A stretch of 64,000 nucleotides of DNA, from contig JALIGW010000057.1 of NCBI GenBank assembly GCA_023053685.1, forward strand, positions 3,708,710 to 3,772,709, in the 5' to 3' direction. Below, one piece after another: positions 26,513 to 34,450 of the stretch. The position numbers were made by a program, and so were the translations under genes. This stretch comes from Diadophis punctatus similis (lineage: Eukaryota; Chordata; Lepidosauria; Squamata; Dipsadidae). The notes below the pieces were generated by a model. The model had not been told where the DNA came from. It ran no database searches and was given only the letters and a program-made list of their open reading frames with translations. The first letter of the stretch is position 1. The number at the start of each line of letters is the position of its first letter.

Positions 26513-27800
26513 TCTCCTCCTTTTTTGTTTTATGAAACGGTCCATCCTCCAATTCCAGAAGGGCTTTGGTTTCGCTGATTAGAACATCCTTCCTGTTGGA
26601 GAAAAGCAAGTTTTTGCACATCTGCAGGAGAGAGGGGAGACATTGGATACAACAACACAACAATATTAATAATACCACAATAATTATAACCGTTGGTATG
26701 AGTGACCTCAGCCAACTCCCATCAGGTAGCCAGGACCATAAGGCATCCCAGATGTCAATGATGCCACTTCTGTCTACGGCCAGGGGGTTGACCATGTTCT
26801 CCATATGCTCAATTGTGTGTGTGATGTTATATTTATAGTCAGATACATAAGCATAACAATGTTAATGAATTAAAACACAAACACATCCTTTAGCAGCCAA
26901 TACAATATCTAAAGCATATCTATTCTGTAAGACCACTTCTCGAATTTCTCCTAATTCTTTGTTAATGAATTTCATAGCTTTAATAGTGTCATTAAACATA
27001 ACCACAGTCCAGCTATTAAGTAAATATAAGTCTCTATAATTCATCGCAACCCCAAGATTAGGGAGAATTCCCCGAGATATTTGAATAGTCAGGGAACCCC
27101 CCAAGGTTAAGGGTTCATCTTCAATGCCAGCTCTTTTGTTCCGCAAACGACCTGTTGGTAATGTTGAAACAGGATAAGTAGCAGGCACCAAGAGACCCAG
27201 GGTGCAAATACCCTTCCAATCCCTTGGGACCAGCCGATAGGCTCGCCGGCCACAAAGAAGCCAAAATTGTGTTAACTCATAATGTCCTGAATCAGAAGAA
27301 TTAGCAAACATAATCATAGTCTACATGTCTGAACATGCTACATACGTGGAAATGTTTGTCCACTGATTAGACGTGCTGATACCATTTACAGTTGTAAGAT
27401 TGCTTTTTATATGTGCACACCGTTTTGCTGAATCCCATACAATGGTTTGTTGGCAAGTAGTGTAATTGCCCATTTCCAAGGCATTGGCTAACAAGCCTGT
27501 GCTTTGAAAACAAAAGCGAGCAGGTTCTAAAATTCTAGTAGAAACTGCATATGTAAAGTCCAGCATGACTGGAGTGGAGTTCCATGAAGCATGAAGTGCC
27601 AGTCCTGACTTGCTGTCTGATGGAATGTGCATACAAATCCAACAATCAGTTTTATTCAACAGCTGAGCCGCCTTATTCAGGTCTTTTACGAACGCATTGG
27701 TTTCCCAGGCTCCTGGATCACTGGTCTTAACGTGTTGATGGGGTGACAAAGTAAGGGCGAACGCAGCGAGCAGGAGTCCAGATGATATCGCCATTGTCAT
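26502..27800 (-). pseudogene. env: Gamma-type retroviral env pseudogene (copy A)
   Basis: One continuous minus-strand frame of about 430 codons, interrupted by TAG at 27321-27323 and TAA at 26862-26864; I see no frameshift. The likely start is the Met at 27798-27800 or 27792-27794, because a hydrophobic signal peptide (AISSGLLLAAFALTLS) follows at once. The surface part has a CWIC (CXXC) motif near 27633-27644 and several N-glycosylation sequons (NKT, NST, NYT, NLT, NIS). A furin-like RNKR lies near 27132-27143. The transmembrane subunit has a LQNRYALDIVL heptad region typical of gamma-type Env, then a cysteine loop with CX6C followed by Tyr, not the usual CX6CC; the TAA falls inside this loop. 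A membrane segment (IPTVIIIVVLLILLCCC) and a tail of about 45 residues end at a stop inside the LTR. The surface subunit is short for the family. Not functional as it stands. Confidence 0.88.
26513..26526 (-). promoter_or_regulatory. Polypurine tract
   Basis: The minus strand reads AAAAAAGGAGGAGA immediately before the LTR start TGTGGG. This is the expected priming site for plus-strand DNA synthesis. It is also translated as part of the env C-terminus (KKEE). Confidence 0.88.
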
Positions 27801-27888
27801 TGACGGCAGCGTAGCCTCGACCCCAAGTGACAAGGGAGGCCGGGCCTTTCCACGTAGGATCAGGAAGATGGCGATAATAGACTTGCGG
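27727..27888 (-). pseudogene. pol: Retroviral integrase C-terminal domain fragment, overlapping env (copy A)
   Basis: A minus-strand frame different from env contains TWKGPASLVTWGRGYAAV and then IIWTPARCVRPYF, ending at TAA 27727-27729. The W-GP...WGRGY...W-PA-VRP pattern is that of the class II (beta/alpha/lentiviral type) integrase C-terminal beta-barrel. A TGA at 27889-27891 closes the frame upstream. It overlaps the env N-terminus by about 70 nt, the usual pol/env arrangement in this group, and the overlap preserves the original junction. Confidence 0.85.
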
Positions 27889-27891
27889 TCA

Positions 27892-28060
27892 CGGGGAGTC
27901 TATAGGAGAAGCAGAAAATTTTGCCGACTTGTGGCGGTTGAATCAGGGGTGCCAGAAACATTGAGAAAATTGAGGGTAAATAAGACAAGGTTCAAGGTAT
28001 TTTGTATTCCAGGCAAGCCGGGGTGATTTTCCCCTTTCTGTTTTTATTGTTAAGGATTGC
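27892..28060 (-). other. Degenerate pol remnant between integrase fragments (copy A)
   Basis: About 170 bp between the two recognisable integrase pieces. No DDE catalytic-core motif could be found in any frame, so the core (normally about 150 codons) is deleted. The plus-strand run TTTTTATTGTTAAGG lies here. Nothing else recognised. Confidence 0.5.
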
Positions 28061-28460
28061 CTAGAATACAGAAAGTCCGAATACAATGATTAATAACATG
28101 GTTGGTGGCTTCACCCCTCTGTGGGGAAGCCATAATTGACAACTCTCCCTGCCCTGGGGGTTAACCCCAAGGGGGACAGAGTGAGCTTGCATACTGCAAG
28201 TGGGACATTGCTGAATAATAGCAGAAGCTTCCGCTGCAGAAAGAGAAAATTGTTTCAGCAAGGCCTTTCGATTTTGGAGAAAATAAGAGTGGCTAGTCCA
28301 CGGAGTAATGGGTGACAAGGAAAAAATAGAAAGATCGGGGGGGGGCAGCAAGAAAGGCAGCAGCAGCATCTGCCCGAGAAGTCCCCTCCTGGATAATACC
28401 AGGAAATGGTTGATGACTTCTGATATGGGCCGGGGAAAAAAGAATAAAGTCCTAGCATGA
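28061..28460 (-). pseudogene. pol: RNase H tail and integrase N-terminal zinc domain, frameshifted (copy A)
   Basis: One minus-strand frame reads HIRSHQPFPGII...EGTSRADAAAAFLAA (about 28350-28427), the C-terminal end of a retroviral RNase H with its conserved His region and terminal AD. At a run of nine G (28337-28345) the coding frame shifts, and the next frame reads SHSYFLQNRKALLKQFSL then CPTC and GVNPQG, the N-terminal zinc domain of a class II integrase. The expected HX3H is H-SYF-L here, so the second zinc His is lost, while CXXC is kept. Homology fades after GVNPQG. The relic of pol is thus only the RNase H end and the start of integrase. Confidence 0.82.
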
Positions 28461-28507
28461 AGGAGATATTGTAAGGTTAAAAAATAAGCTGAGAAGATTA
28501 TCATCAA

Positions 28508-28751
28508 GAGATGGGGAAACTTGAGTCCGAGAGGAATGGGAGAACCTAGTAAACATCTATAAGATTAGCATTAATCCCAGATGCTCAATAAACTTCCAGG
28601 GAGAATCATGAACTAAGTTACAGACACAATGAAAATCAGAAATAATTGCAAAGGTGCAGAAACAGTTAAAGTAAGACAAAAATCTTTAGGAAGATTAAAA
28701 GTAAATTTCCCTACAAAATCTGAAGCTTTTTAATCAAAATAAAATTCAATA
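28508..28751. other. Unassigned AT-rich stretch between pol relic and CR1 (copy A)
   Basis: About 240 bp, AT-rich, no coding pattern recognised on either strand. It could be decayed reverse transcriptase sequence or host DNA brought in with the CR1 fragment; I cannot decide. Confidence 0.4.
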
Positions 28752-29314
28752 GTGAAAAAAAGTAAAGTTGTATATTTAGGCAAGAAAAACAAAATGCACA
28801 GGTACAGTATATGTGGTATCTTGCTCAACAGTAGTAAATGTGAGATGGATCTTGGAGAACCATTTAAATATCCAGCTGTGTGTAGCAGCTGCCAAGAAAT
28901 CAACACAGTTCTAGGCTGCATTTACAGAAGGAGAGAATCAAGATCACTTGAAATAGCAATACCACTTTAATAATGCCTTAGTAAGCCACACCTGAAACTG
29001 CATTCGGTTTCAGTTGCTACGATGCAAAAAAAAAATGTTGAGACTCTAGAAAGAGTGCAGAGAAGAGCAACAAAGATAATTAGTGAACTGGAGGCTAAAA
29101 CATATGAAGAACAGTTGCAGGAACTGGGCATATCCAGTTTAATGAAAAGAAAGACTAGGGGAAACATGATAGCAGTTTTCCAATATCTCTGGAGTTGCTA
29201 TAAAAAAAAGAGAGACAAACTATTCTTCAAAACATCTGAGGGGAAAAAAAGCAATGGGTGGAAACTAATCAAGGAGAGAAGCAACTTAAAACTAAAAAGA
29301 AATTTCCTCACAGT
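28752..29314 (+). mobile_element. CR1-type LINE fragment, 3' part of ORF2 (copy A)
   Basis: Plus strand, opposite to the provirus. Decayed reading frames resemble the C-terminal part of CR1 ORF2: LGKKNKMHRYSICGILL then, after stops at about 28968-28973, ETLERVQRRATKIISELEAK, YEEQLQELGISSL, a KRKTRGNMIAVFQYL block and LKLKRNFLTV. The order and spacing fit the CR1 family. The element lacks its 5' end (endonuclease and the reverse-transcriptase catalytic region), as 5'-truncated LINE copies usually do. A solo LTR interrupts it at 29315 and the 3' part resumes at 29672. Its subfamily resembles squamate (snake) CR1 as I remember it. Confidence 0.82.
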
Positions 29315-29671
29315 TGTGGGATTAATTTGGGAACAAAGTACTTTACTTCAGCCTGTAATGGATACTTCATTAACTATTAGGACAATGGCACTAAGCAGGA
29401 CAGGAAAGCAGGATGTGACTCATCTCATCTGAAATCTCCTGACCCCAGTGCCTACGTGACCTGAATGCATAAGTTACCTGAAGGATGTGTACTCAGGAGT
29501 AGACTAACAATATGACCATATATGGTATATACCCACCCCTTACTAACTTTGTCATGAGAATGTAACTGGATATAAACTGAATTGTAATAAAAGAGGGTTA
29601 CACAGAAGATTCTGTGCTCCCGTCCCGAGATGCCTGCCTGCGTGTCTCATTTCTCATGGGAGACCACCACA
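29315..29671 (+). mobile_element. Solo LTR of the same ERV family, opposite orientation, inside the CR1 (copy A)
   Basis: 357 bp running TGTGGGATTAATTTGG to GAGACCACCACA on the plus strand, inverted relative to the host provirus. It has CCATATATGG at 29516-29525, TATATA next to it, and AATAAA before AGAGGGTTACAC. It lacks the 21-bp duplication and shares GGAGTAGAC and AGAGGG with the 5' LTR of this provirus (31690-32039), not with the 3' LTR. Flanks CACAGT and CACAAT match at five of six bases, a possible decayed target-site duplication. Confidence 0.88.
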
Positions 29672-29878
29672 CACAATTAATACAATCAATCAGTGAAAAA
29701 GTTTGTCTTCAAAAGGTGTGAATGCTCCAACACTGAAAACTTTTTGAGAAGACAACAATTTGTCTGAATGGATTTCCATTTGCCTGAAGTGATTTAGGCT
29801 TGCCTGTCTAGGCAAGGAGTTGGACTAGAAGACCTTTAAGGTTCCTTCCAACTCTGTTATTCTATTCCACTCTATGGC
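29672..29878 (+). mobile_element. CR1-type LINE, 3' end after the solo LTR (copy A)
   Basis: Continues the fragment at 28752-29314. It includes GTGAATGCTCCAACACTGAA, the end of ORF2 (LRRQQFV then stop), and the untranslated tail GAGTTGGACTAGAAGACC, TTCCTTCCAACTCTG and TTATTCTATTCCACTCTATG. The terminal ATTCTAT-like units are the hallmark 3' repeats of CR1. The tail agrees with snake CR1 copies from memory; a RepeatMasker run would settle the subfamily. Confidence 0.85.
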
Positions 29879-30596
29879 TATTTGAAAAAACAAAAACTCT
29901 CTGAAATTCAAATTCAAATTTAGAAATAGGAAAAAATGATTTTTAAAAATATCCTAACAAACTCTAGCAAGTTGCAAAGAGCTCAGCTAAAATCTAAGGA
30001 TAAAAAAACATAGAATAAATATAGCCATCCTACAAAATAAATTTGTTGCAAAGACAACACAGCCAATACTTCCAGTAGGTGCTGGCAAACACAGCATCTA
30101 CAACACCACACAGTGTTGTGTAAAACCTTGCATTTTGGAAAATATCTATGAAAATATTTATGAGGAAAAATAAAGGAACACAATTTGATGGAAAAAAAAT
30201 CACAAAAATTAAATTCAACAAACAGAAGTAAACTTACTGTTGCAAAGGGAAACAGTTAATAGGTAATTTGAATGTAATAATCCCATCAGCTGCAAGAGCA
30301 GTTTAAACTTTGACTAGCTTTCTGAGGGATGAGATAAGATCATAGAATGTTTAACTTTAGTTAATAATGTAAATAATGAACTTAACAAAAAAGTGGATAA
30401 TTTAAAAAAAAGGACTAGCCAATTAATAGTTCCCAACAATTGTAACTGAATTAAAATAATAATTGTGAGATAACTGATGCAGCATAAAATTGAGACATCT
30501 TATGTCCTAGATTCAAAAATTTTCTTGTAGCTAAATTTTTTCTCTCTGGCAACATTTAATCCATAGGAGAGAAGGCTATACAGATAAAAATCCAAT
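29879..30596. other. Unassigned AT-rich DNA, ~718 bp (copy A)
   Basis: Lies between the CR1 3' end and the gag relic. It is strongly AT-rich with A-runs. Short open frames on the minus strand near 29983-30221 show no family pattern and I regard them as chance. It sits where protease and reverse transcriptase should be. It may be host DNA captured with the CR1 or wholly decayed pol. Confidence 0.45.
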
Positions 30597-31568
30597 TTAA
30601 GTTATTCCAAGTATGAAACCTGTATGAGAATCAACACCTTTGCCAGGCGCTCTGCACTTTTCCTTAAAACATTTCTGGTTACCACAATTGCAACAATTCA
30701 CTTGGGCTTTGTTACTTTGTCTCATGGCTGCAAGTAACAAATTATTTTGATGGCTAGAAGAACGTATAGCTTGCCAAATTTTAACCATTTCAGCCATTTC
30801 AGGATTTTTACCTAATGCTAAGATGTTCCAGCATTCAAAAGCAGCTTTTTCGTTAACGCAATCAGTGTATGCTTGATTAGGTTTTGGTTGAATGTTTGAA
30901 AAGTTGTGTGCCGGCTTATCAGCTTTCTGAAAATCCTCAAAGGCACATTCAGAAGAAGCTTGCAAATTTGGTGTAGGAAGGTCAATTTTAACATCTACAG
31001 CAAGCATTTGAACAATTTCATGATTCTTTTCTAATCTTTCTTCTTGCATTTTTTGAATCAGACCAGTATTTTTTACTACTGGAAAAGACTCATGAGATGA
31101 AACTTGGAGACCCTGTGCAAGTTTTATTCCTTTTTGCTATGCTTCCTCTTTAAATTCTGCCCTGTCTACCCTGAATGCCTCCTGTGGAGGAACAATAGAT
31201 AAGGAAGCAGCAGTATCCAAAGTGCCGGATTTTAAAGCCTTTTGGTATGCCCCGCGAATAAGGCCAGATTGCAAAACAGGAGCAGGGTTTGAAGCAGAAA
31301 AAACAGGGGTTTCGGGAGCCGTGGGTGAAAAAGAACGCACGACTGAAGGTAATGGGGTAGTCAACATGACCGAGGGAGTCTGATAAGGTGGGGGATCTAA
31401 TAAAAGCTGGTGAGGCGGGTCAGCATGAATCTGAATCATGATGTAAGCCTCACTTTTAGAAAAGGATGGGGTAAATTTTTGTTCTTGAGGAGAAAGGTAT
31501 TTTTTCCTGCCCAATTGTCTCAGCTCTTCCACGTGAGAGTTCTGAGCTGTAGACGTTCCACCCCCCAT
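30597..31568 (-). pseudogene. gag: Retroviral gag pseudogene (copy A)
   Basis: The start Met at 31566-31568 opens MGGGTST, a good N-myristoylation signal, directly after a splice donor. A PPPY late-domain motif follows at about residues 59-62, so the matrix region is far shorter than normal. A TAG at 31137-31139 interrupts the frame, which then continues unshifted through FPVVKN (likely start of capsid), a major-homology-like stretch IQPKPNQAYTDCV, and one zinc knuckle, ending at 30597. The knuckle has CX2CX4CX4C spacing with Cys in place of the usual His. Total about 323 codons against 500-700 for intact gag; most of matrix and the capsid N-terminal domain are gone. The gag/pro junction is lost at the AT-rich segment. 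Confidence 0.82.
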
Positions 31569-31574
31569 ACTTAC
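31569..31574 (-). promoter_or_regulatory. Candidate major splice donor abutting gag start (copy A)
   Basis: The minus strand reads CTCGTAAGTATGGG; GTAAGT ends one base before the gag ATG. GTAAGT is the metazoan 5' splice-site consensus, and a donor here would make the subgenomic env mRNA. The match is seen in sequence; use is inferred. Confidence 0.6.
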
Positions 31575-31667
31575 GAGAAAGAGTCGGTCGCCAGCGACGT
31601 CGTCGGGTGCACCGTGCCTATTCCAGGCGATAAGTAGAGGGTCGGCAGGGACGTATTCCCATGAGGA

Positions 31668-31687
31668 ATCACATCGAGGGGTCACCA
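31668..31687 (-). promoter_or_regulatory. Primer-binding site, tRNA-Trp-like (copy A)
   Basis: Two nt (TT) after the 5' LTR end (CCACCACA), the minus strand reads TGGTGACCCC then TCGATGTGAT. TGGTGACCCC is the beginning expected of a site complementary to the 3' end of tRNA-Trp, as in alpharetroviruses. The second half appears to carry a 2-nt insertion and one mismatch. Other tRNAs cannot be excluded. Confidence 0.65.
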
Positions 31688-31689
31688 AA

Positions 31690-32039
31690 TGTGGTGGTCT
31701 CCCATGAGAAATGAGACACGCAGGCAGGTATCTCGGGACGGGAGCACAGAATCTTCTGTGTAACCCTCTTTTATTAGAATTCAGTTCATATCCAGTTACA
31801 TTCTTATGACAATGTTAGTAAGGGGTGGGTATATACCATATATGGTCATATTGTTAGTCTACTCCTGAGTACACATCCTTCAGGTAACTTATACATTCGG
31901 GTCACGTAGGCACTGGGGTCAGGAGATTTCAGATGAGATGAGTCACATCATGCTTTTCCTGTCCTGCTTAGTGCCATTGTCCTAATAGTTAACCATTACA
32001 GGCTGAAGTAAAGTACTTTGTTCCCAAATTAATCCCACA
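31690..32039 (-). repeat. 5' LTR of ERV copy A (350 bp, subtype without duplication)
   Basis: Minus strand TGTGGGATTAATTTGG to GACCACCACA. TATATA at 31830-31835, CArG core 31836-31845, AATAAA at 31770-31775, AP-1 TGAGTCA at 31939-31945. It has a single TCACGTA block and shares subtype markers (AGAGGG before AATAAA in transcription sense, GGAGTAGAC) with the solo LTR at 29315. The right flank is AATTTCTCTC, satellite. Confidence 0.93.
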
Positions 32040-34450
32040 AATTTCTCTCTAGCTGACGTTTTCCACATATGCAGAAGCAGAGTACAAAGATTATGCTGAA
32101 ATCTACCACATCAATTTCTCTCTAGCTGACATTTTCCAAATGTACGGAAGCAGAGTTCCAGGATTATGCTGAAATCTACCAGCTCAATTTCTCTCTAGCT
32201 GACGTTTTCCACATATGCAGAAGCAGAGTACAAAGATTATGCTGAAATCTACATCAATTTCTCTCTAGCTGACGTTTTCCACATATGCAGAAGTAGAGTT
32301 CCAGGATTATGCTGAAAACCACCACATCAATTTCTCTCTAGTTGACTTTCCCAGGTGTGCAGGAGAGTTCCAGGATTATGCTGAAATCTACATCAATTTC
32401 TCTCAAGCTGACATTTTCCAGATGTACAGAAGCAGAGTTCCAGGTGTATGCTGAAATCTGCCTTGCAATTTCTCTCTAGCTGACATTTTGCAGATGTGCA
32501 GAAACAGAGTTCCAGGATTATGCTGAGAACACCACATCAATTTCTCTCTAGCTGACTTTTCCAGATGTGCAGAAGCAGACTTTCAGGATTATGCTGAAAT
32601 CTACATCAATTTCGTTCTAGCTGACATTTTCCAGATTCTCAGAAGCAGAGTTCCAGGATTATGCTGAAATTTACCAGCTCAATTTCTCTCTAGCTGACAT
32701 TTTCCAGATGTACAGAAGCAGAGTTCCAGGTGTATGCTGAAATCTGCCTTGCAATTTCTCTCTAGCTGACATTTCGCAGATGTGCAGAAGCAGAGTTCCA
32801 GGATTATGCTGAAAACCACAACATCAATTTCTCTCTAGCTGACATTTTCCAGATGTACAGAAGCAGAGTTCCAGGTGTATGCTGAAATCTGCCTCTGCAT
32901 TTTCCCTCTAGCTGACATTTTCCATATGTGCGGAAGCAGAGTTCAAAGATTATGCTGAAATCTACCACATCAATTTTCTAGCTTACATTTTCCAGATGTG
33001 CAGAAGCAGAGTTCCAGGATTATGCTGGAATCTGCCTTGCAATTATTCTCTAGCTGACATTTTCCAGCTGTTCGGAAGCAGAGAGCAAAGATTATGCTGG
33101 GATATACCACATAAATTTTCCCCAGCTGACATTTTCCAGATGTGCAGTAGCAGAGTTCAAAGATTATGCTGAAATCTACCACATCAATTTCTCTCTAGCT
33201 TACATTTTCCAGATGTGCACAAGCAGAGTACCAGGATTATGCTGGAATCTGCCTTGCAATTATTCTCTAGCTGACATTTTCCAGATGTTCGGAAGCAGAG
33301 AGCAAAGATTATGCTGAGATATACCACATAAATTTTCCCCAGCTGACATTTTCCAGATGTGCAGAAGCAGAGTTCAAAGATTATGCTGAAATCTACCACA
33401 TCAATTTCTCTCTAGTTTACATTTTCCAGATGTGCACAAGCAGAGTTCCAGTATTATGCTGAAATCTGCCTCTGCATTTCCCCTCTAGCTGACATTTGCC
33501 AGATGTGCAGAAGCAGAGTTCAAAATTATGCTGAAATCTACCACATCAATTTCTCTCTATCTTACATTTTCCAGATGTACAGAACCAGAGTTCCAGGATT
33601 ATGCCGAAATCTGCCTCTGCATTTTCCCTCTAGCTGACATTTTCCAGATGTGTGGAAGCAGAGCTCCAGGATTTTGCTGAAATCTACATCAATTTCTTTC
33701 TAGCTGACATTTTCCAGATTCTCAGAAGCAGAGTTCAAAGATTATGCTGAAATCTACCAGCTCAATTTCTCTCAAGCTGACATTTTCCAGATGTACAGAA
33801 GCAGAGTTCCAGATGTATGCTGAAATCTGCCTTGCAATTTCTCTCTAGCTGACATTTTGCAGATGTGCAGAAGAAGAGTTCCAGGATTATGCTGAAAACC
33901 ACCACATCAATTTCTCTCTAGCTGACTTTCCCAGATGTGCAGAAGCACATATCCAGGATTATGCTGAAATCTGCCTTGTAATTTCTCTCTAGCTGACTTT
34001 TCCAGATGTGCAGGAGTGTTCCAGGATTATGCTGAAATCTACATCAATTTATCTCAAGCTGACATTTTCCAGATGTACAGAAGCAGAGTTCCAGGTGTAT
34101 GCTGAAAACTGCCTTGCAATTTCTCTCTAGCTGACATTTCGCAGATGTTCAGAAGCAGAGTTCAAGGATTATGCTGAAAACCACCACATCAATTTCTCTC
34201 TAGCTGACTTTCCCAGGTGTGCAGAAGCAGAGGTCCAGGATTATGCTGAAATCTGCCTTGCAATTTCTCTCTAGCTGACTTTTCCAGATCTGCAGGAGAG
34301 TTCCAGGATTATGCTGAAATCTACATCAATTTCTCTCAAGCTGACATTTTCCAGATGTGCAGAAGCAGAGTTCAAAGATTATGCTGAAATCTACATCAAT
34401 TTCTCTCAAGCTGACATTTTCCAGATGTACAGAAGCAGAGGTCCAGGTGT
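32040..34450. repeat. Satellite array block between ERVs
   Basis: Same 72-73-bp family, about 33 monomers. It includes the CTACCAGCTCAATTTC monomer type, which I first see at about 24361, and TTTTCCACATATGCAGAAG monomers. Open frames near 32970-33399 are translated satellite. Confidence 0.95.

Larger units (their letters stand above)
26133..32039 (-). mobile_element. Defective endogenous retrovirus, 5.9-kb copy A
   Basis: Minus-strand provirus bounded by TG...CA LTRs: 3' LTR at 26133-26512 and 5' LTR at 31690-32039. Retroviral order is kept: primer-binding site, splice donor, gag, part of pol, env, polypurine tract. Protease, nearly all of reverse transcriptase and the integrase catalytic core are absent, and a foreign segment (AT-rich DNA plus CR1 plus solo LTR, about 28.5-30.6 kb) occupies that place. 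Gag and RNase H/integrase look class II (beta/alpha-like), while env is gamma-type. The left flank ends GGTGT but the right flank begins AATTT, so there is no target-site duplication. Every gene is interrupted. Confidence 0.93.

Noticed and set aside
26566..26838. Plus-strand open frame opposite env (also at 34878, 39475, 42410, 50722, 55319 and 61418)
   Set aside because: Antisense shadow of the env membrane-anchor region; no independent protein features.
29315..29432. C-terminal part of the plus-strand frame 29022-29432 as part of CR1 ORF2
   Set aside because: The frame runs from CR1 into the inserted LTR at 29315; residues after that point are LTR sequence.
29983..30221. Hydrophobic minus-strand frames in the AT-rich segment
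   Set aside because: AT-rich composition gives Phe/Leu/Ile-rich frames by chance; two overlapping frames are equally open.
31569..31688. First 40 codons of the open frame reading into gag from the primer-binding site
   Set aside because: This is untranslated leader that happens to be open. The MGGGTST Met at 31566-31568, with its myristoylation signal, is the better start.
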